64,000 bases of DNA from Coccinella septempunctata (Eukaryota > Arthropoda > Insecta > Coleoptera > Coccinellidae), in assembly GCF_907165205.1 (NCBI RefSeq), contig NC_058194.1, positions 7,334,730-7,398,729 of the forward strand, written 5' to 3'. The notes under the pieces were generated by a model. That model did not search any database. It saw nothing but the letters and a program-made list of their open reading frames with translations, and was not told the origin of the DNA. Of this stretch, positions 1-12,862 are shown piece by piece. Numbering within the stretch: position 1 is the stretch's first letter; each line of letters begins with the position of its first letter. The position numbers were made by a program, and so were the translations under genes.

Positions 1-379
1 GTGTGTTATCAATTTCTCGAACACTGTTGGATCAATTCGAACCAATTCTTGAAATTTTACGCAGTTTTCGAATTGAGCTGCACATGTTGAATTTCAGTTC
101 GATAGTTCAGATATAAATTGAGATTTCAGTGGTCAATTCGGCAAAGTGTGATATCAATTCCTCGAAAACTGTTGGATCAATCCGAACCAAATCTTGAAAC
201 TGCACATAGTTTTCGAAATGAGATGCACATGTTGAATTTCAGATCGAAAGTTCTGATAGGAATGGAGATTTCAGTAGTCGATTCGACAAAATATCATTTC
301 AATTCCTAAGGAACTAATGGATCAATTCGAACCAAATCTTGAAACTGCACATAGTTTTCGAATTGAGATGCACTTGTTG

Positions 380-1829
380 AATTTCAGTTCGATAGTTCAG
401 ATAGGAATTGAGATTTCAGTGGTCTATTCGGCAAAGTGTGATATCAATTCCTCGAAAACTGTTGGATCAATCCGAACCAAATCTTGAAACTGCACATAGT
501 TTTCGAAATGAGATGCACATGTTGAATTTCAGATCGAAAGTTCTGATAGGAATGGAGATTTCAGTAGTCGATTCGACAAAATATCATTTCAATTCCTAAG
601 GAACTAATGGATCAATTCGAATCAAATCTTGAAACTGCACATAGTTTTCGAATTGAGATGCACTTGTTGAATTTCAGTTCGATAGTTCAGATAGGAATTG
701 AGATTTCAGTGGTCTATTCGGCAAAGTGTGATATCAATTCCTAAAAAACTGTTGGACCAATTCGACTCAAATCTTGAAACTGTTCATAGTTTTCGAAATG
801 AGATGCACATGTTGAATTTCAGATCGAAACTTCTGATAGGAATGGAGATTTCAGTAGTCGATTCGACAAAATATCATTTCAATTCCTAAGGAACTAATGG
901 ATCAATTCGAATCAAATCTTGAAACTGCACATAGTTTTCGAATTGAGATGCACTTGTTGAATTTCAGTTCGATAGTTCAGATAGGAATTGAGATTTCAGT
1001 GGTCTATTCGGCAAAGTGTGATATCAATTCCTAAAAAACTGTTGCAATAATTCGACTCAAATCTTGAAACTGTTCATAGCTTTCGAATTGAGATGCACAT
1101 GTTGAATTTCAGATCGATAGTTTTGATAGGAATTGAGATTTAAGTGGTCAATTCGGCAAAGTGTGATATCAATTCCTCAAAAACTGTTGGACCAATTCGA
1201 CCCAAATCTTGAAACTGCACATAGTTTTCGAATTGAGATGAACATGTTGAATTTCAGATGGATAGTTCTGATAGGAATGGAGATTTCAGTAGTCGATTCG
1301 ACAAAATATCATTTCAATTCCCAAGGAACTATTGGATCAATTCGACTCAAATCTCGAAACTGTACACAGTTTTCGAATTGAGATGCACATGTTGAATTTC
1401 AGTTCGAAAGTTCAGATAGGAATTGAGATTTCAGTGGTCAATTCGGCAAAGTGTGTTATCAATTCCTCGAAAACTGTTGGATCAATTCGAACCAAATCTT
1501 GAAACTGCACATACTTTTCGAAATGAGATGCACATGTTGAATTTCAGATCGATAGTTCAGACAGGAATTGAGATTTCAGTGGTCAATTCGGCAAAGTGTG
1601 ATATCAATTCCTCAAAAACTATTGGACCAATTCGACCCAAATCTTGAAACTGCACATAGTTTTCGAATTGAGATGCACATGTTGAATTTCAGATCGATAG
1701 TTCTGATAGGAATTGAGATTTCAGTAGTCAATTCGGCTAAGTGTGTTATCAATTCCTCGAAAACTGTTGGATCAATTCGAACCAAATCTTGAAACTTCAC
1801 GCAGTTTTCGAATTGAGATGCACATGTTG
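380..1829 (+). repeat. Satellite A higher-order repeat, copy 1 (10 monomers, 1450 bp)
   Basis: This block matches 1830-3279 at a constant offset of 1450 bp, that is ten monomers. I found only a few differences, for example GTTGCAATAA at ~1041 versus GTTGGAATAA at ~2491, ACAGG versus ATAGG at ~1561 and 3011, and GATGCACAT versus GATGTACAT at ~1092 and 2542. That is roughly 99.8% identity, against clearly lower identity between neighbouring monomers. It is a recent tandem duplication of a ten-monomer block. Edges are approximate; similarity fades near 370 on the left. Confidence 0.85.
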
Positions 1830-3279
1830 AATTTCAGTTCGATAGTTCAGATAGGAATTGAGATTTCAGTGGTCTATTCGGCAAAGTGTGATATCAATTC
1901 CTCGAAAACTGTTGGATCAATCCGAACCAAATCTTGAAACTGCACATAGTTTTCGAAATGAGATGCACATGTTGAATTTCAGATCGAAAGTTCTGATAGG
2001 AATGGAGATTTCAGTAGTCGATTCGACAAAATATCATTTCAATTCCTAAGGAACTAATGGATCAATTCGAATCAAATCTTGAAACTGCACATAGTTTTCG
2101 AATTGAGATGCACTTGTTGAATTTCAGTTCGATAGTTCAGATAGGAATTGAGATTTCAGTGGTCTATTCGGCAAAGTGTGATATCAATTCCTAAAAAACT
2201 GTTGGACCAATTCGACTCAAATCTTGAAACTGTTCATAGTTTTCGAAATGAGATGCACATGTTGAATTTCAGATCGAAACTTCTGATAGGAATGGAGATT
2301 TCAGTAGTCGATTCGACAAAATATCATTTCAATTCCTAAGGAACTAATGGATCAATTCGAATCAAATCTTGAAACTGCACATAGTTTTCGAATTGAGATG
2401 CACTTGTTGAATTTCAGTTCGATAGTTCAGATAGGAATTGAGATTTCAGTGGTCTATTCGGCAAAGTGTGATATCAATTCCTAAAAAACTGTTGGAATAA
2501 TTCGACTCAAATCTTGAAACTGTTCATAGCTTTCGAATTGAGATGTACATGTTGAATTTCAGATCGATAGTTTTGATAGGAATTGAGATTTAAGTGGTCA
2601 ATTCGGCAAAGTGTGATATCAATTCCTCAAAAACTGTTGGACCAATTCGACCCAAATCTTGAAACTGCACATAGTTTTCGAATTGAGATGAACATGTTGA
2701 ATTTCAGATGGATAGTTCTGATAGGAATGGAGATTTCAGTAGTCGATTCGACAAAATATCATTTCAATTCCCAAGGAACTATTGGATCAATTCGACTCAA
2801 ATCTCGAAACTGTACACAGTTTTCGAATTGAGATGCACATGTTGAATTTCAGTTCGAAAGTTCAGATAGGAATTGAGATTTCAGTGGTCAATTCGGCAAA
2901 GTGTGTTATCAATTCCTCGAAAACTGTTGGATCAATTCGAACCAAATCTTGAAACTGCACATACTTTTCGAAATGAGATGCACATGTTGAATTTCAGATC
3001 GATAGTTCAGATAGGAATTGAGATTTCAGTGGTCAATTCGGCAAAGTGTGATATCAATTCCTCAAAAACTATTGGACCAATTCGACCCAAATCTTGAAAC
3101 TGCACATAGTTTTCGAATTGAGATGCACATGTTGAATTTCAGATCGATAGTTCTGATAGGAATTGAGATTTCAGTAGTCAATTCGGCTAAGTGTGTTATC
3201 AATTCCTCGAAAACTGTTGGATCAATTCGAACCAAATCTTGAAACTTCACGCAGTTTTCGAATTGAGATGCACATGTTG
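1830..3279 (+). repeat. Satellite A higher-order repeat, copy 2 (10 monomers, 1450 bp)
   Basis: Second copy of the block at 380-1829. The match ends near 3290, where GATAGTTCAG in copy 1 is GATTTTTCAG here. Part of this block (from about 3018) recurs again 1595 bp (11 monomers) downstream from 4613. Several block duplications of different lengths therefore overlap. Confidence 0.85.
3108..3215. other. Representative satellite A dyad (bulged inverted repeat)
   Basis: The left arm AGTTTTCGAATTGA is at 3108-3121. The right arm TCAATTC-CTC-GAAAACT is at 3199-3215. The arms are exact reverse complements over 14 bp, apart from a 3-nt CTC bulge in the right arm, with 77 bp between them. A second, nested pair of 9 bp occurs in the same monomer (AGGAATTGA / TCAATTCCT). 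Many other monomers keep both arms; some have CGAAATGAG or CTAAGGAACT variants that weaken one arm. The structure could form a hairpin in single-stranded DNA or RNA, or a cruciform. Whether it does so is unknown. Confidence 0.75.
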
Positions 3280-3574
3280 AATTTCAGTTCGATTTTTCAG
3301 ATAGGAATTGAGATTTCAGTGGTCAATTCGGCAAATGGTGATATCAATTCCTCGAAATCTGTTGGATCAATTCGAACCAAATCTTGAAACTACACATAGT
3401 TTTCGAAATGAGATGCACATGTTGAAATTCCGATTTATAGTTCTGATAGGAATGGAGATATCAGTAGTCGATTCGACAAATTATCATATCAATTCCTAGG
3501 GAATTATTGGATCAATTCGAACCAAATCTTGAAACTGCACATAGTTTTCGAATTGAGATGCACATGTTGAATTT

Positions 3575-4725
3575 CAGTTCGATAATTCAGATAGGAATTG
3601 AGATTTCAGTGGTCAATTCAGCAGAATATCATTTCAATTCCTAAGGAACTATTGGATCAATTCGACCCAAATCCCGAAACTGTACACAGTTTTCGAATTG
3701 AGATGCACATGTTGAATTTCAGTTCGATAGTTCTAATAGGAATTGGGATTTCAGTGGTCAATTCGGCAAAGTGTGATAACAATTCCTCGAAAACGGTTGG
3801 ATCAATTCGAACCAAATCTTGAAACTGCACATAGTTTCCGAAATGAGATGCACATGTTGAATTTCAGTTCGATAGTTCAGATAGGAATTGAGATTTCAGT
3901 GGTCAATTCGGCAAAGTGTGTTATAAATTCCTCAAAAACTGTTGGACCAATTCGACTCAAATCTTGAAACTGTTCATAGTTTTCGAATTGAGATGCACAT
4001 GTTGAATTTCAGATCGATAGTTCTGATAGGAATTGAGATTTCAGTGGTCGGTTCGACATAGTATCATTTCAATTCCTAAGGAACTATTAGATCAATTCGA
4101 CCCAAAACTCGAAACTGTACACAGTTTTTGAATTGAGATGCACATGTTGAATTTCAGTTCGATAGTTCAGATAGGAATTGAGATTTCAGTGGTCAATTCG
4201 GCAAAGTTTGTTATCAATTCCTCGAAAACTGTTGAATCAATTCGAACCAAATCTTGAAACCGCACATAGTTTCCGAAATGAGATGCACATGTTGAATTTC
4301 AGTTCGATAGTTCAGATAGGAATTGAGATTTCAGTGGTCAATTCGGCAAAATGTGTTATCAATTTCTCGAAAACTGTTGGATCAATTCGAACCAAATCTT
4401 GAAATTTTACGCAGTTTTCGAATTGAGCTCCACATGTTGAATTTCAGTTCGAAAGTTCAGATAGGAATTGAGATTTCTGTGGTCAATTCGGCAAAGTGTG
4501 TTATCAATTCCTCGAAAAGTGTTGGATCAATTCGAACCAAATCTTGGAACTGCACATACTTTTCGAAATGAGATGCACATGTTGAATTTCAGATCGATAG
4601 TTCAGATAGGAATTGAGATTTCAGTGGTCAATTCGGCAAAGTGTGATATCAATTCCTCAAAAACTATTGGACCAATTCGACCCAAATCTTGAAACTGCAC
4701 ATAGTTTTCGAATTGAGATGCACAT
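3575..4725 (+). repeat. Satellite A duplicated block, copy 1 (offset 2173 bp)
   Basis: This block recurs at 5748-6896 at an offset of 2173 bp, which is fifteen 145-bp monomers minus 2 bp of small deletions. Differences are few, for example TTATAAATTC at ~3922 against TTATCAATTC at ~6094. It is a second higher-order duplication, distinct from the 1450-bp one. Confidence 0.8.
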
Positions 4726-5747
4726 GTTGAATTTCAGATCGATAGTTCTGATAGGAATTGAGATTTCAGTAGTCAATTCGGCTAAGTGTGTTATCAATTC
4801 CTCGAAAACTGTTGGATCAATTCGAACCAAATCTTGAAACTTCACGCAGTTTTCGAATTGAGATGCACATGTTGAATTTCAGTTCGATATGTCAGATGGG
4901 AATTGAGATTTCAGTGGTCAATTCGGCAAATGGTGATATCAATTCCTCGAAATCTGTTGGATCAATTCGAACCAAATCTTGAAACTACACATAGTTTTCG
5001 AAATGAGATGCACATGTTGAATTTCCGATTTATAGTTCTGATAGAAATGGAGATATCAGTAGTCGATTCGACAAATTATCATTTCAATTCCTAAGGAACT
5101 ATTGGATCAATTCGAACCAAATCTTGAATGCACATAGTTTTCGAATTGAGATGCACATGTTGAATTTCAGTTGGATAGTTCAGATAGGAATTGAGATTTC
5201 AGTGGTCTATTCGGCAAAGTGTGATATCAATTCCTAAAAAACTGTTGGACCAATTCGACTCAAATCTTGAAACTGCACATAGTTTTCGAATTGAGATGCA
5301 CATGTTGAATTTCAGTTCTATTGTTCAGATAGGAATTGAGATTTCAGTGGTCAATTCGGCAGAATATCATTTCAATTCCTAAGGAACTATTGGATCAATT
5401 CGACCCAAATCCCGAAACTGTACACAGTTTTCGAATTGAGATGCACATGTTGAATTTCAGTTCGATAGTTCAGATAGGAATTGAGATTTCAGTGGTCAAT
5501 TCGGCAAAGTGTGATATCAATTCCTCAAAAACAGTTGGACCAATTCGACTCAAATCTTGAAACTGTTCATAGTTTTCGAATTGAGATGCACATGTTGAAT
5601 TTCAGATCGATAGTTCTGATAGGAATTGAGATTTCAGTGGTCGGTTCGACATAGTATCATTTCAATTCCTAAGGAACTATTAGATCAATTCGACCCAAAT
5701 CTCGAAACTGTACACAGTTTTTGAATTGAGATGCACATGTTGAATTT

Positions 5748-6896
5748 CAGTTCGATAATTCAGATAGGAATTGAGATTTCAGTGGTCAATTCAGCAGAAT
5801 ATCATTTCAATTCCTAAGGAACTATTGGATCAATTCGACCCAAATCCCGAAACTGTACACAGTTTTCGAATTGAGATGCACATGTTGAATTTCAGTTCGA
5901 TAGTTCTAATAGGAATTGGGATTTCAGTGGTCAATTCGGCAAAGTGTGATAACAATTCCTCGAAAACGGTTGGATCAATTCGAACCAAATCTTGAAACTG
6001 CACATAGTTTCCGAAATGAGATGCACATGTTGAATTTCAGTTCGATAGTTCAGATAGGAATTGAGATTTCAGTGGTCAATTCGGCAAAGTGTGTTATCAA
6101 TTCCTCAAAAACTGTTGGACCAATTCGACTCAAGTCTTGAAACTGTTCATAGTTTTCGAATTGAGATGCACATGTTGAATTTCAGATCGATAGTTCTGAT
6201 AGGAATTGAGATTTCAGTGGTCGGTTCGACATAGTATCATTTCAATTCCTAAGGAACTATTAGATCAATTCGACCCAAAACTCGAAACTGTACACAGTTT
6301 TTGAATTGAGATGCACATGTTGAATTTCAGTTCGATAGTTCAGATAGGAATTGAGATTTCAGTGGTCAATTCGGCAAAGTTTGTTATCAATTCCTCGAAA
6401 ACTGTTGAATCAATTCGAACCAAATCTTGAAACCGCACATAGTTTCCGAAATGAGATGCACATGTTGAATTTCAGTTCGATAGTTCAGATAGGAATTGAG
6501 ATTTCAGTGGTCAATTCGGCAAAATGTGTTATCAATTTCTCGAAAACTGTTGGATCAATTCGAACCAAATCTTGAAATTTTACGCAGTTTTCGAATTGAG
6601 CTGCACATGTTGAATTTCAGTTCGAAAGTTCAGATAGGAATTGAGATTTCTGTGGTCAATTCGGCAAAGTGTGTTATCAATTCCTCGAAAAGTGTTGGAT
6701 CAATTCGAACCAAATCTTGGAACTGCACATACTTTTCGAAATGAGATGCACATGTTGAATTTCAGATCGATAGTTCAGATAGGAATTGAGATTTCAGTGG
6801 TCAATTCGGCAAAGTGTGATATCAATTCCTCAAAAACTATTGGACCAATTCGACCCAAATCTTGAAACTGCACATAGTTTTCGAATTGAGATGCAC
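5748..6896 (+). repeat. Satellite A duplicated block, copy 2 (offset 2173 bp)
   Basis: Copy of 3575-4725. It ends in irregular monomers. At ~6897, GATGCACATGTTGAATTTCAG is shortened to GATGCACATTTCAG. At ~6989, one monomer jumps from GGATCAATTCG straight into AATTGAGATG, losing about 31 bp. Sequence after 7005 then matches the region starting near 5160, at an offset of 1847 bp. The right edge of this block is therefore a recombination scar. Confidence 0.75.
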
Positions 6897-9800
6897 ATTT
6901 CAGATCGATAGTTCTGATAGGAATTGAGATTTCAGTAGTCAATTCGGCTAAGTGTGTTATCAATTCCTCGAAAACTGTTGGATCAATTCGAATTGAGATG
7001 CACATGTTGAATTTCAGTTGGATAGTTCAGATAGGAATTGAGATTTCAGTGGTCTATTCGGCAAAGTGTGATATCAATTCCTAAAAAACTGTTGGACCAA
7101 TTCGACTCAAATCTTGAAACTGCACATAGTTTTCGAATTGAGATGCACATGTTGAATTTCAGTTCGATTGTTCAGATAGGAATTGAGATTTCAGTGGTCA
7201 ATTCGGCAGAATATCATTTCAATTCCTAAGGAACTATTGGATCAATTCGACCCAAATCCCGAAACTGTACACAGTTTTCGAATTGAGATGCACATGTTGA
7301 ATTTCAGTTCGATAGTTCAGATAGGAATTGAGATTTCAGTGGTCAATTCGGCAAAGTGTGATATCAATTCCTCAAAAACAGTTGGACCAATTCGACTCAA
7401 ATCTTGAAACTGTTCATAGTTTTCGAATTGAGATGCACATGTTGAATTTCAGATCGATAGTTCTGATAGGAATTGAGATTTCAGTGGTCGGTTCGACATA
7501 GTATCATTTCAATTCCTAAGGAACTATTAGATCAATTCGACCCAAATCTCGAAACTGTACACAGTTTTTGAATTGAGATGCACATGTTGAATTTCAGTTC
7601 GATAGTTCAGATAGGAATTGAGATTTCAGTGGTCAATTCGGCAAAGTTTGTTATCAATTCCTCGAAAACTGTTGAATCAATTCGAACCAAATTTTGAAAC
7701 TGCACATAGTTTCTGAAATGAGATGCACATGTTGAATTTCAGTTCGATAGTTCAGATAGGAATTGAGATTTCAGTGGTCAATTCGGCAAAGTGTGTTATC
7801 AATTTCTTGAAAACTGTTGGATCAATTCGAACCAAATCTTGAAATTTTACGCAGTTTCGAATTGAGCTGCACATGTTGAATTTGAGTTCGATAGTTCAGA
7901 TAGAAATTGAGATTTCAGTGGTCAATTCGGCAAAGTGTGATATCAATTCCTCGAAAACTGTTGGATCAATCCGAACCAAATCTTGAAACTGCACATAGTT
8001 TTCGAAATGAGATGCACATGTTGAATTTCAGATCGATAGTTCTGATAGGAATGGAGATTTCAGTGGTCGATTTAACATAGTATCATTTCAATTTCTAAGG
8101 AACTATTAGATCAATACGATCCAAATCTCGAATCTGTACACAGTTTTCGAATTGAGATGCACATGTTGAATTTCAGTTCGAAAGTTCAGATAGGAATTGA
8201 GATTTCTGTGGTCAATTCGGCAAAGTGTGTTATCAATTCCTCGAAAACTGTTGGATCAATTCGAACCAAATCTTGAAACTGCACATAGTTTTCGAATTGA
8301 GATGCACATGTTGAATTTAAGATCGATAGTTCTGATAGGAATTGAGATTTCAGTAGTCAATTCGGCTAAGTGTGTTATCAATTCCTCGAAAACTGTTGGA
8401 TCAATTCGAACCAAATCTTGAAACTTCACGCAGTTTTCGAATTGAGATGCACATGTTGAATTTCAGTTCGATATTTCAGATAGGAATTGAGATTTCAGTG
8501 GTCAATTCGACAAATGGTGATATCAATTCCTCGAAATCTGTTGGATCAATTCGAACCAAATCTTGAAACTACACATAGTTTTCGAAATGAGATGCACATG
8601 TTGAATTTCAGATCGATAGTTCTGATAGGAATGGAGATTTCAGTGGTCTATTTAACATAGTATCATTTCAATTCCTAAGGAACTATTGTATCAATTCGAA
8701 CCAAATCTTGAAACTGCACATAGTTTCCGAATTGAGATGCACATGTTGAATTTCAGTTGGAAAGTTCAGATAGGAATTGAGATTTCAGTGGTCTATTCGG
8801 CAAAGTGTGATATCAATTCCTAAAAAACTGTTGGACCAATTCGACTCAAATCTTGAAACTGCACATAGTTTTCGAATTGAGATGCACATGTTGAATTTCA
8901 GTTCGATAGTTCAGATAGGAATTGAGATTTCAGTGGTCAATTCGGCAGAATATCATTTCAATTCCTAAGGAACTATTGGATCAATTCGACACAAATCCCG
9001 AAACTGTACACAGTTTTCGAATTGAGATGCACATGTTGAATTTCAGTTCGATAGTTCAGATAGGAATTGAGATTTCAGTGGTCAATTCGGCAAAGTGTGA
9101 TATCAATTCCTAAAAACTGTTGGATCAATTCGAACCAAATCTTGAAACTGCACATAGTTTTCGAATTGAGATGCACATGTTGAATTTCAGTTCGATAGTT
9201 CAGTTAGGAATTGGGATTTCATTGGTCAATTCGGCAAAGTGTGATATCAATTCCTCAAAAACTGTTGGATCAATTCGAACCAAATCTTGAAACTGCACAT
9301 AGTTTCCGAAATGAGATGCACATGTTGAATTTCAGTTCGATAGTTCAGATAGGAATTGAGATTTCAGTGGTCTATTCGGCAAAGTGTGTTATCAATTCCT
9401 CAAAAACTGTTGGACCAATTCGACTCAAATCTTGAAACTGTTCATAATTTTCGAATTGAGATGCACGTGTTGAATTTCAGATCGATAGTTTTGATAGGAA
9501 TTGAGATTTCAGTGGTCGGTTCGACATAGTATCATTTCAATTCCTAAGGAACTATTAGATAAATTCGACCCAAATCTCGAAACTGCACACAGTTTTTGAA
9601 TTGAGATGCACATGTTGAATTTCAGTTCGATAGTTCAGATAGGAATTGAGATTTCAGTGGTCAATTCGGCAAAGTGTGATAACAATTCCTCGAAAACTGT
9701 TGAATCAATTCGAACCAAATCTCGAAATTATACGCTGTTTTCGAATCGAGATGCACATGTTGAACTTCAGTTCGATAGTTCTAATAGGAATTGGGATTTC

Positions 9801-10668
9801 AGTGGTCAATTCGGCAAAGTGTGTTAACAATTCCTCGAAAACTGTTGGATCAATTCGAACCAAATCTTGAAATTTTACGCAGTTTTCGAATTGAGCTGCA
9901 CATGTTGAATTTCAGTTCGATAGTTCAGATAGAAATTGAGATTTCAGTGGTCAATTCGGCAAAGTGTGATATCAATTCCTCGAAAACTGTTGGATCAATC
10001 CGAACCAAATCTTGAAACTGCACATAGTTTTCGAAATGAGATGCACATGTTGAATTTCAGATCGATAGTTCTGATAGGAATGGAGATTTCAGTAGTCGAT
10101 TCGACAAAATATCATTTCAATTCCTAAGGAACTAATGGATCAATTCGAACCAAATCTTGAAACTGCACATAGTTTTCGAATTGAGATGCACTTGTTGAAT
10201 TTCAGTTCGATAGTTCAGATAGGAATTGAGATTTCAGTGGTCTATTCGGCAAAGTGTGATATCAATTCCTTAAAAAACTGTTGGACCAATTCGACTCAAA
10301 TCTTGAAACTGTTCATAGCTTTCGAATTGAGATGCACCTGTTGAATTTCAGATCGATAGTTTTGATAGGAATTGAGATTTCAGTGGTCAATTCGGCAAAG
10401 TGTGATATCAATTCCTCGAAAACTGTTGGACAAATTCGACCCAAATCTTGAAACTGCACATGGTTTTCGAATTGAGATGAACATGTTGAATTTCAGATGG
10501 ATAGTTCTGATAGGAATGGAGATTTCAGTAGTCGATTCGACAAAATATCATTTCAATTTCCAAGGAACTATTGGATCAATTCGACTCAAATCTCGAAACT
10601 GTACACAGTTTTCGAATTGAGATGCACATGTTGAATTTCAGTTCGGAAGTTCAGATAGGAATTGAAAT

Positions 10669-11890
10669 TTTCGAATTGATTCAACAGTTTTTAGGAATTG
10701 ATATCATACTTTGCCGAATTGACCACTGAAATATCAATTCCTATCTGAACTATCGAACTGAAATTCAACATGTGCATCTCAATTCGAAAACTATGTGCAG
10801 TTTGAAGATTTGAGTCGAATTGGTCCAACAGTTTTTTAGGAATTGATATCATACTTTGCCGAAGACCACTGAAATCTCAATTCCTATTAGAACTATTTAA
10901 CTGAAATTCAACATGTGCATCTCAATTCGAAAACTGTGTAAAATTTCAAGATTTGGTTGGAATTGATCCAACAGTTTTCGAGGAATTGATATCACACTTT
11001 GCCGAATTGACCACTGAAGTCTCAATTCCTATCTGAACTAGCGAAATGAAATTCAACATGTGCATCTCAATTCGGAAACAGCGTAAAGTTTCAAGATTTG
11101 ATTCGAATTGATTCTACAGTTTTCGAGAAATTGATAACACACTTTGCCGAATTGACCACTGAAATCTCAATTCCTATCTGAACTATCGAACTGAAATTCA
11201 ACATGTGTATCTCATTTCGGAAACTATGTGCAGTTTCAAGATTTGGTTCGAATTGATCCAACAGTTTTCGAGGAATTGTTATCACACTTTGCCGAATTGA
11301 CCACTGAAATCCCAATTCCTATTAGAACTAGCGGACTGAAATTCAACATGTGCATCTCAATTCGTAAACTGCGTAAACTTTCAAGATTTGGTTCGAATTG
11401 ATCCAACAGTTTTCGAGAAATTGATAACACACTTTGTCGAACCGACCACTGAAATCTCATTTCCTATCTGAACTATCGAACTGAAATTCAACATGTGCAT
11501 CTCATTTCGAAAACTACGTGCAGTTTCAAGATTTGGTTCGGATGAATCCAACAGTTTTCGAGGAATTGATAACACACTTCGCCGAATTGACCACTGAAAT
11601 CTCAATTCCTATCTGAACTATCGAACTGAAATTCAACATGTGCATCTCAATCCGAAAACTATAGGAACTTTCAAGATTTGGTTCGAATTGATTCAACAGT
11701 TTTCGAAGAATTGATATCACACTTTGCCAAATTGACCACTGAAATCTCAATTCCTATCTGAACTATCGAACTGAAATTCGACATGTGTATCTGAATTCGA
11801 AAACTATGTGCAGTTTCAAGATTTGGTTTGAATTGATCCAATAGTTCCTCAGGATTTGAAATGATATTTTGTCGAATCGACTACTGAAAT
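10669..11890 (-). repeat. Satellite A array, inverted block
   Basis: About 8.4 monomers of the same 145-bp satellite in opposite orientation; TGAAATTCAACATGTGCATC replaces its reverse complement. The left junction is near 10664-10672, inside GAATTGAAATTTTCGAATTG. The right junction is near 11890, where CTACTGAAATC changes into ACTTGTTGAATTTCAG. Some monomers here, such as 11236-11460, are unusually close to those at the far right end of the window (63724-64000), which have the same orientation. Confidence 0.92.
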
Positions 11891-12862
11891 CACTTGTTGA
11901 ATTTCAGATCGATAGTTCTGATAGGAATGGAGATTTCAGTAGTCGATTCGAGAAAATATCATTTCAATTCCTAAGGAACTATTGGATCAATTCTACTCAA
12001 ATCTCGAAACTGTACACAGTTTTCGAATTGAGATACACATGTTGAATTTCAGTTCGATAGTTCAGATAGGAATTGAGATTTCAGTGGTCAATTCGGCAAA
12101 GTGTGATATCAATTCCTAAAAAACTGTTGTACCGATTCGACCCAAATCTTAAAATTGTTCGTAGTTTTCAAATTGAGATGCACATGTTGAATTTCAATTC
12201 GATAGTTCAGATAGGAATTGAGATTACAGTGGTCAATTCGGCAAAGTGTGTTATCAATTCCTCGAAAACTGTTGGATCAATTCGAACGAAATCTTGAAAC
12301 TTTACGCTGTTTCCGAATTGAGATGCACATGTTGAATTTCAGTTCGATAGTTCAGATAGGAATTGAGATTTCAGTGGTCAATTCGGCAAAGTGTGATATC
12401 AATTCCTCAAAAACGGTTGGACCAATTCGACCCAAATCTTGAAACTGCCCATAGTTTTCGAATTGAGATGCACTTGTTGAATTTCAGATCGATAGTTCTG
12501 ATAGGAATGGAGATTTCAGTAGTCGATTCGACAAAATATCATTTCAATTCCTAAGGAACTATTGGATCAATTCGACTCAAATCTCGAAACTGTACACAGT
12601 TTTCGAATTGAGATGCACATGTTGAATTTCAGTTCGATAGTTCAGATAGGAATTGAGATTTCAGGGGTCAATTCGGCAAAGTGTGTTATCAATTCCTCGA
12701 AAACTGTTGGATCAATCCGAACCAAATCTTGAAACTGCACATAGTTTTCGAATTGAGATGCACTTTTTGAATTTCAGTTCGATAGTTCAGATAGGAATTG
12801 AGATTTCAGTGGTCAATTCGGCAAAGTGTGATATCAATTCCTCAAAAACTATTGGACCAATT
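11891..12862 (+). repeat. Satellite A array, forward block after the inversion
   Basis: About 6.7 forward monomers. The array ends in mid-monomer at ~12862. TTGGACCAATT should continue CGACCC but runs directly into GAATCAAAAAAGTAAG of satellite B. The junction shares only a few bases, and there is no unique sequence between the two satellites. Confidence 0.92.

Larger units (their letters stand above)
1..10668 (+). repeat. Satellite A array, ~145-bp monomer, forward block
   Basis: About 73 head-to-tail copies of a 145-bp monomer. The same landmarks (GATGCACATGTTGAATTTCA, GGAATTGAGATTTCAGTGGT, GGATCAATTCGAACCAAATC) recur at 145-bp steps. The array is already running at base 1, so its left end lies outside the window. 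Monomers differ from one another at a few to about 15 positions, but some multi-monomer blocks are almost identical, which indicates block amplification. Because 145 is 1 modulo 3, successive copies shift frame, and short ORFs of 63-82 codons appear mechanically. I see no gene here. The length is near nucleosomal and would fit a pericentromeric or centromeric satellite, but that is inference. Confidence 0.95.

Noticed and set aside
1612..7005. Minus-strand ORFs of 62-76 codons in satellite A
   Set aside because: Antisense of the same repeat; they appear only in copies of particular monomer variants.
1..12862. CRISPR-like array
   Set aside because: The 145-bp copies are contiguous, without unique spacers; this is a eukaryotic tandem satellite.
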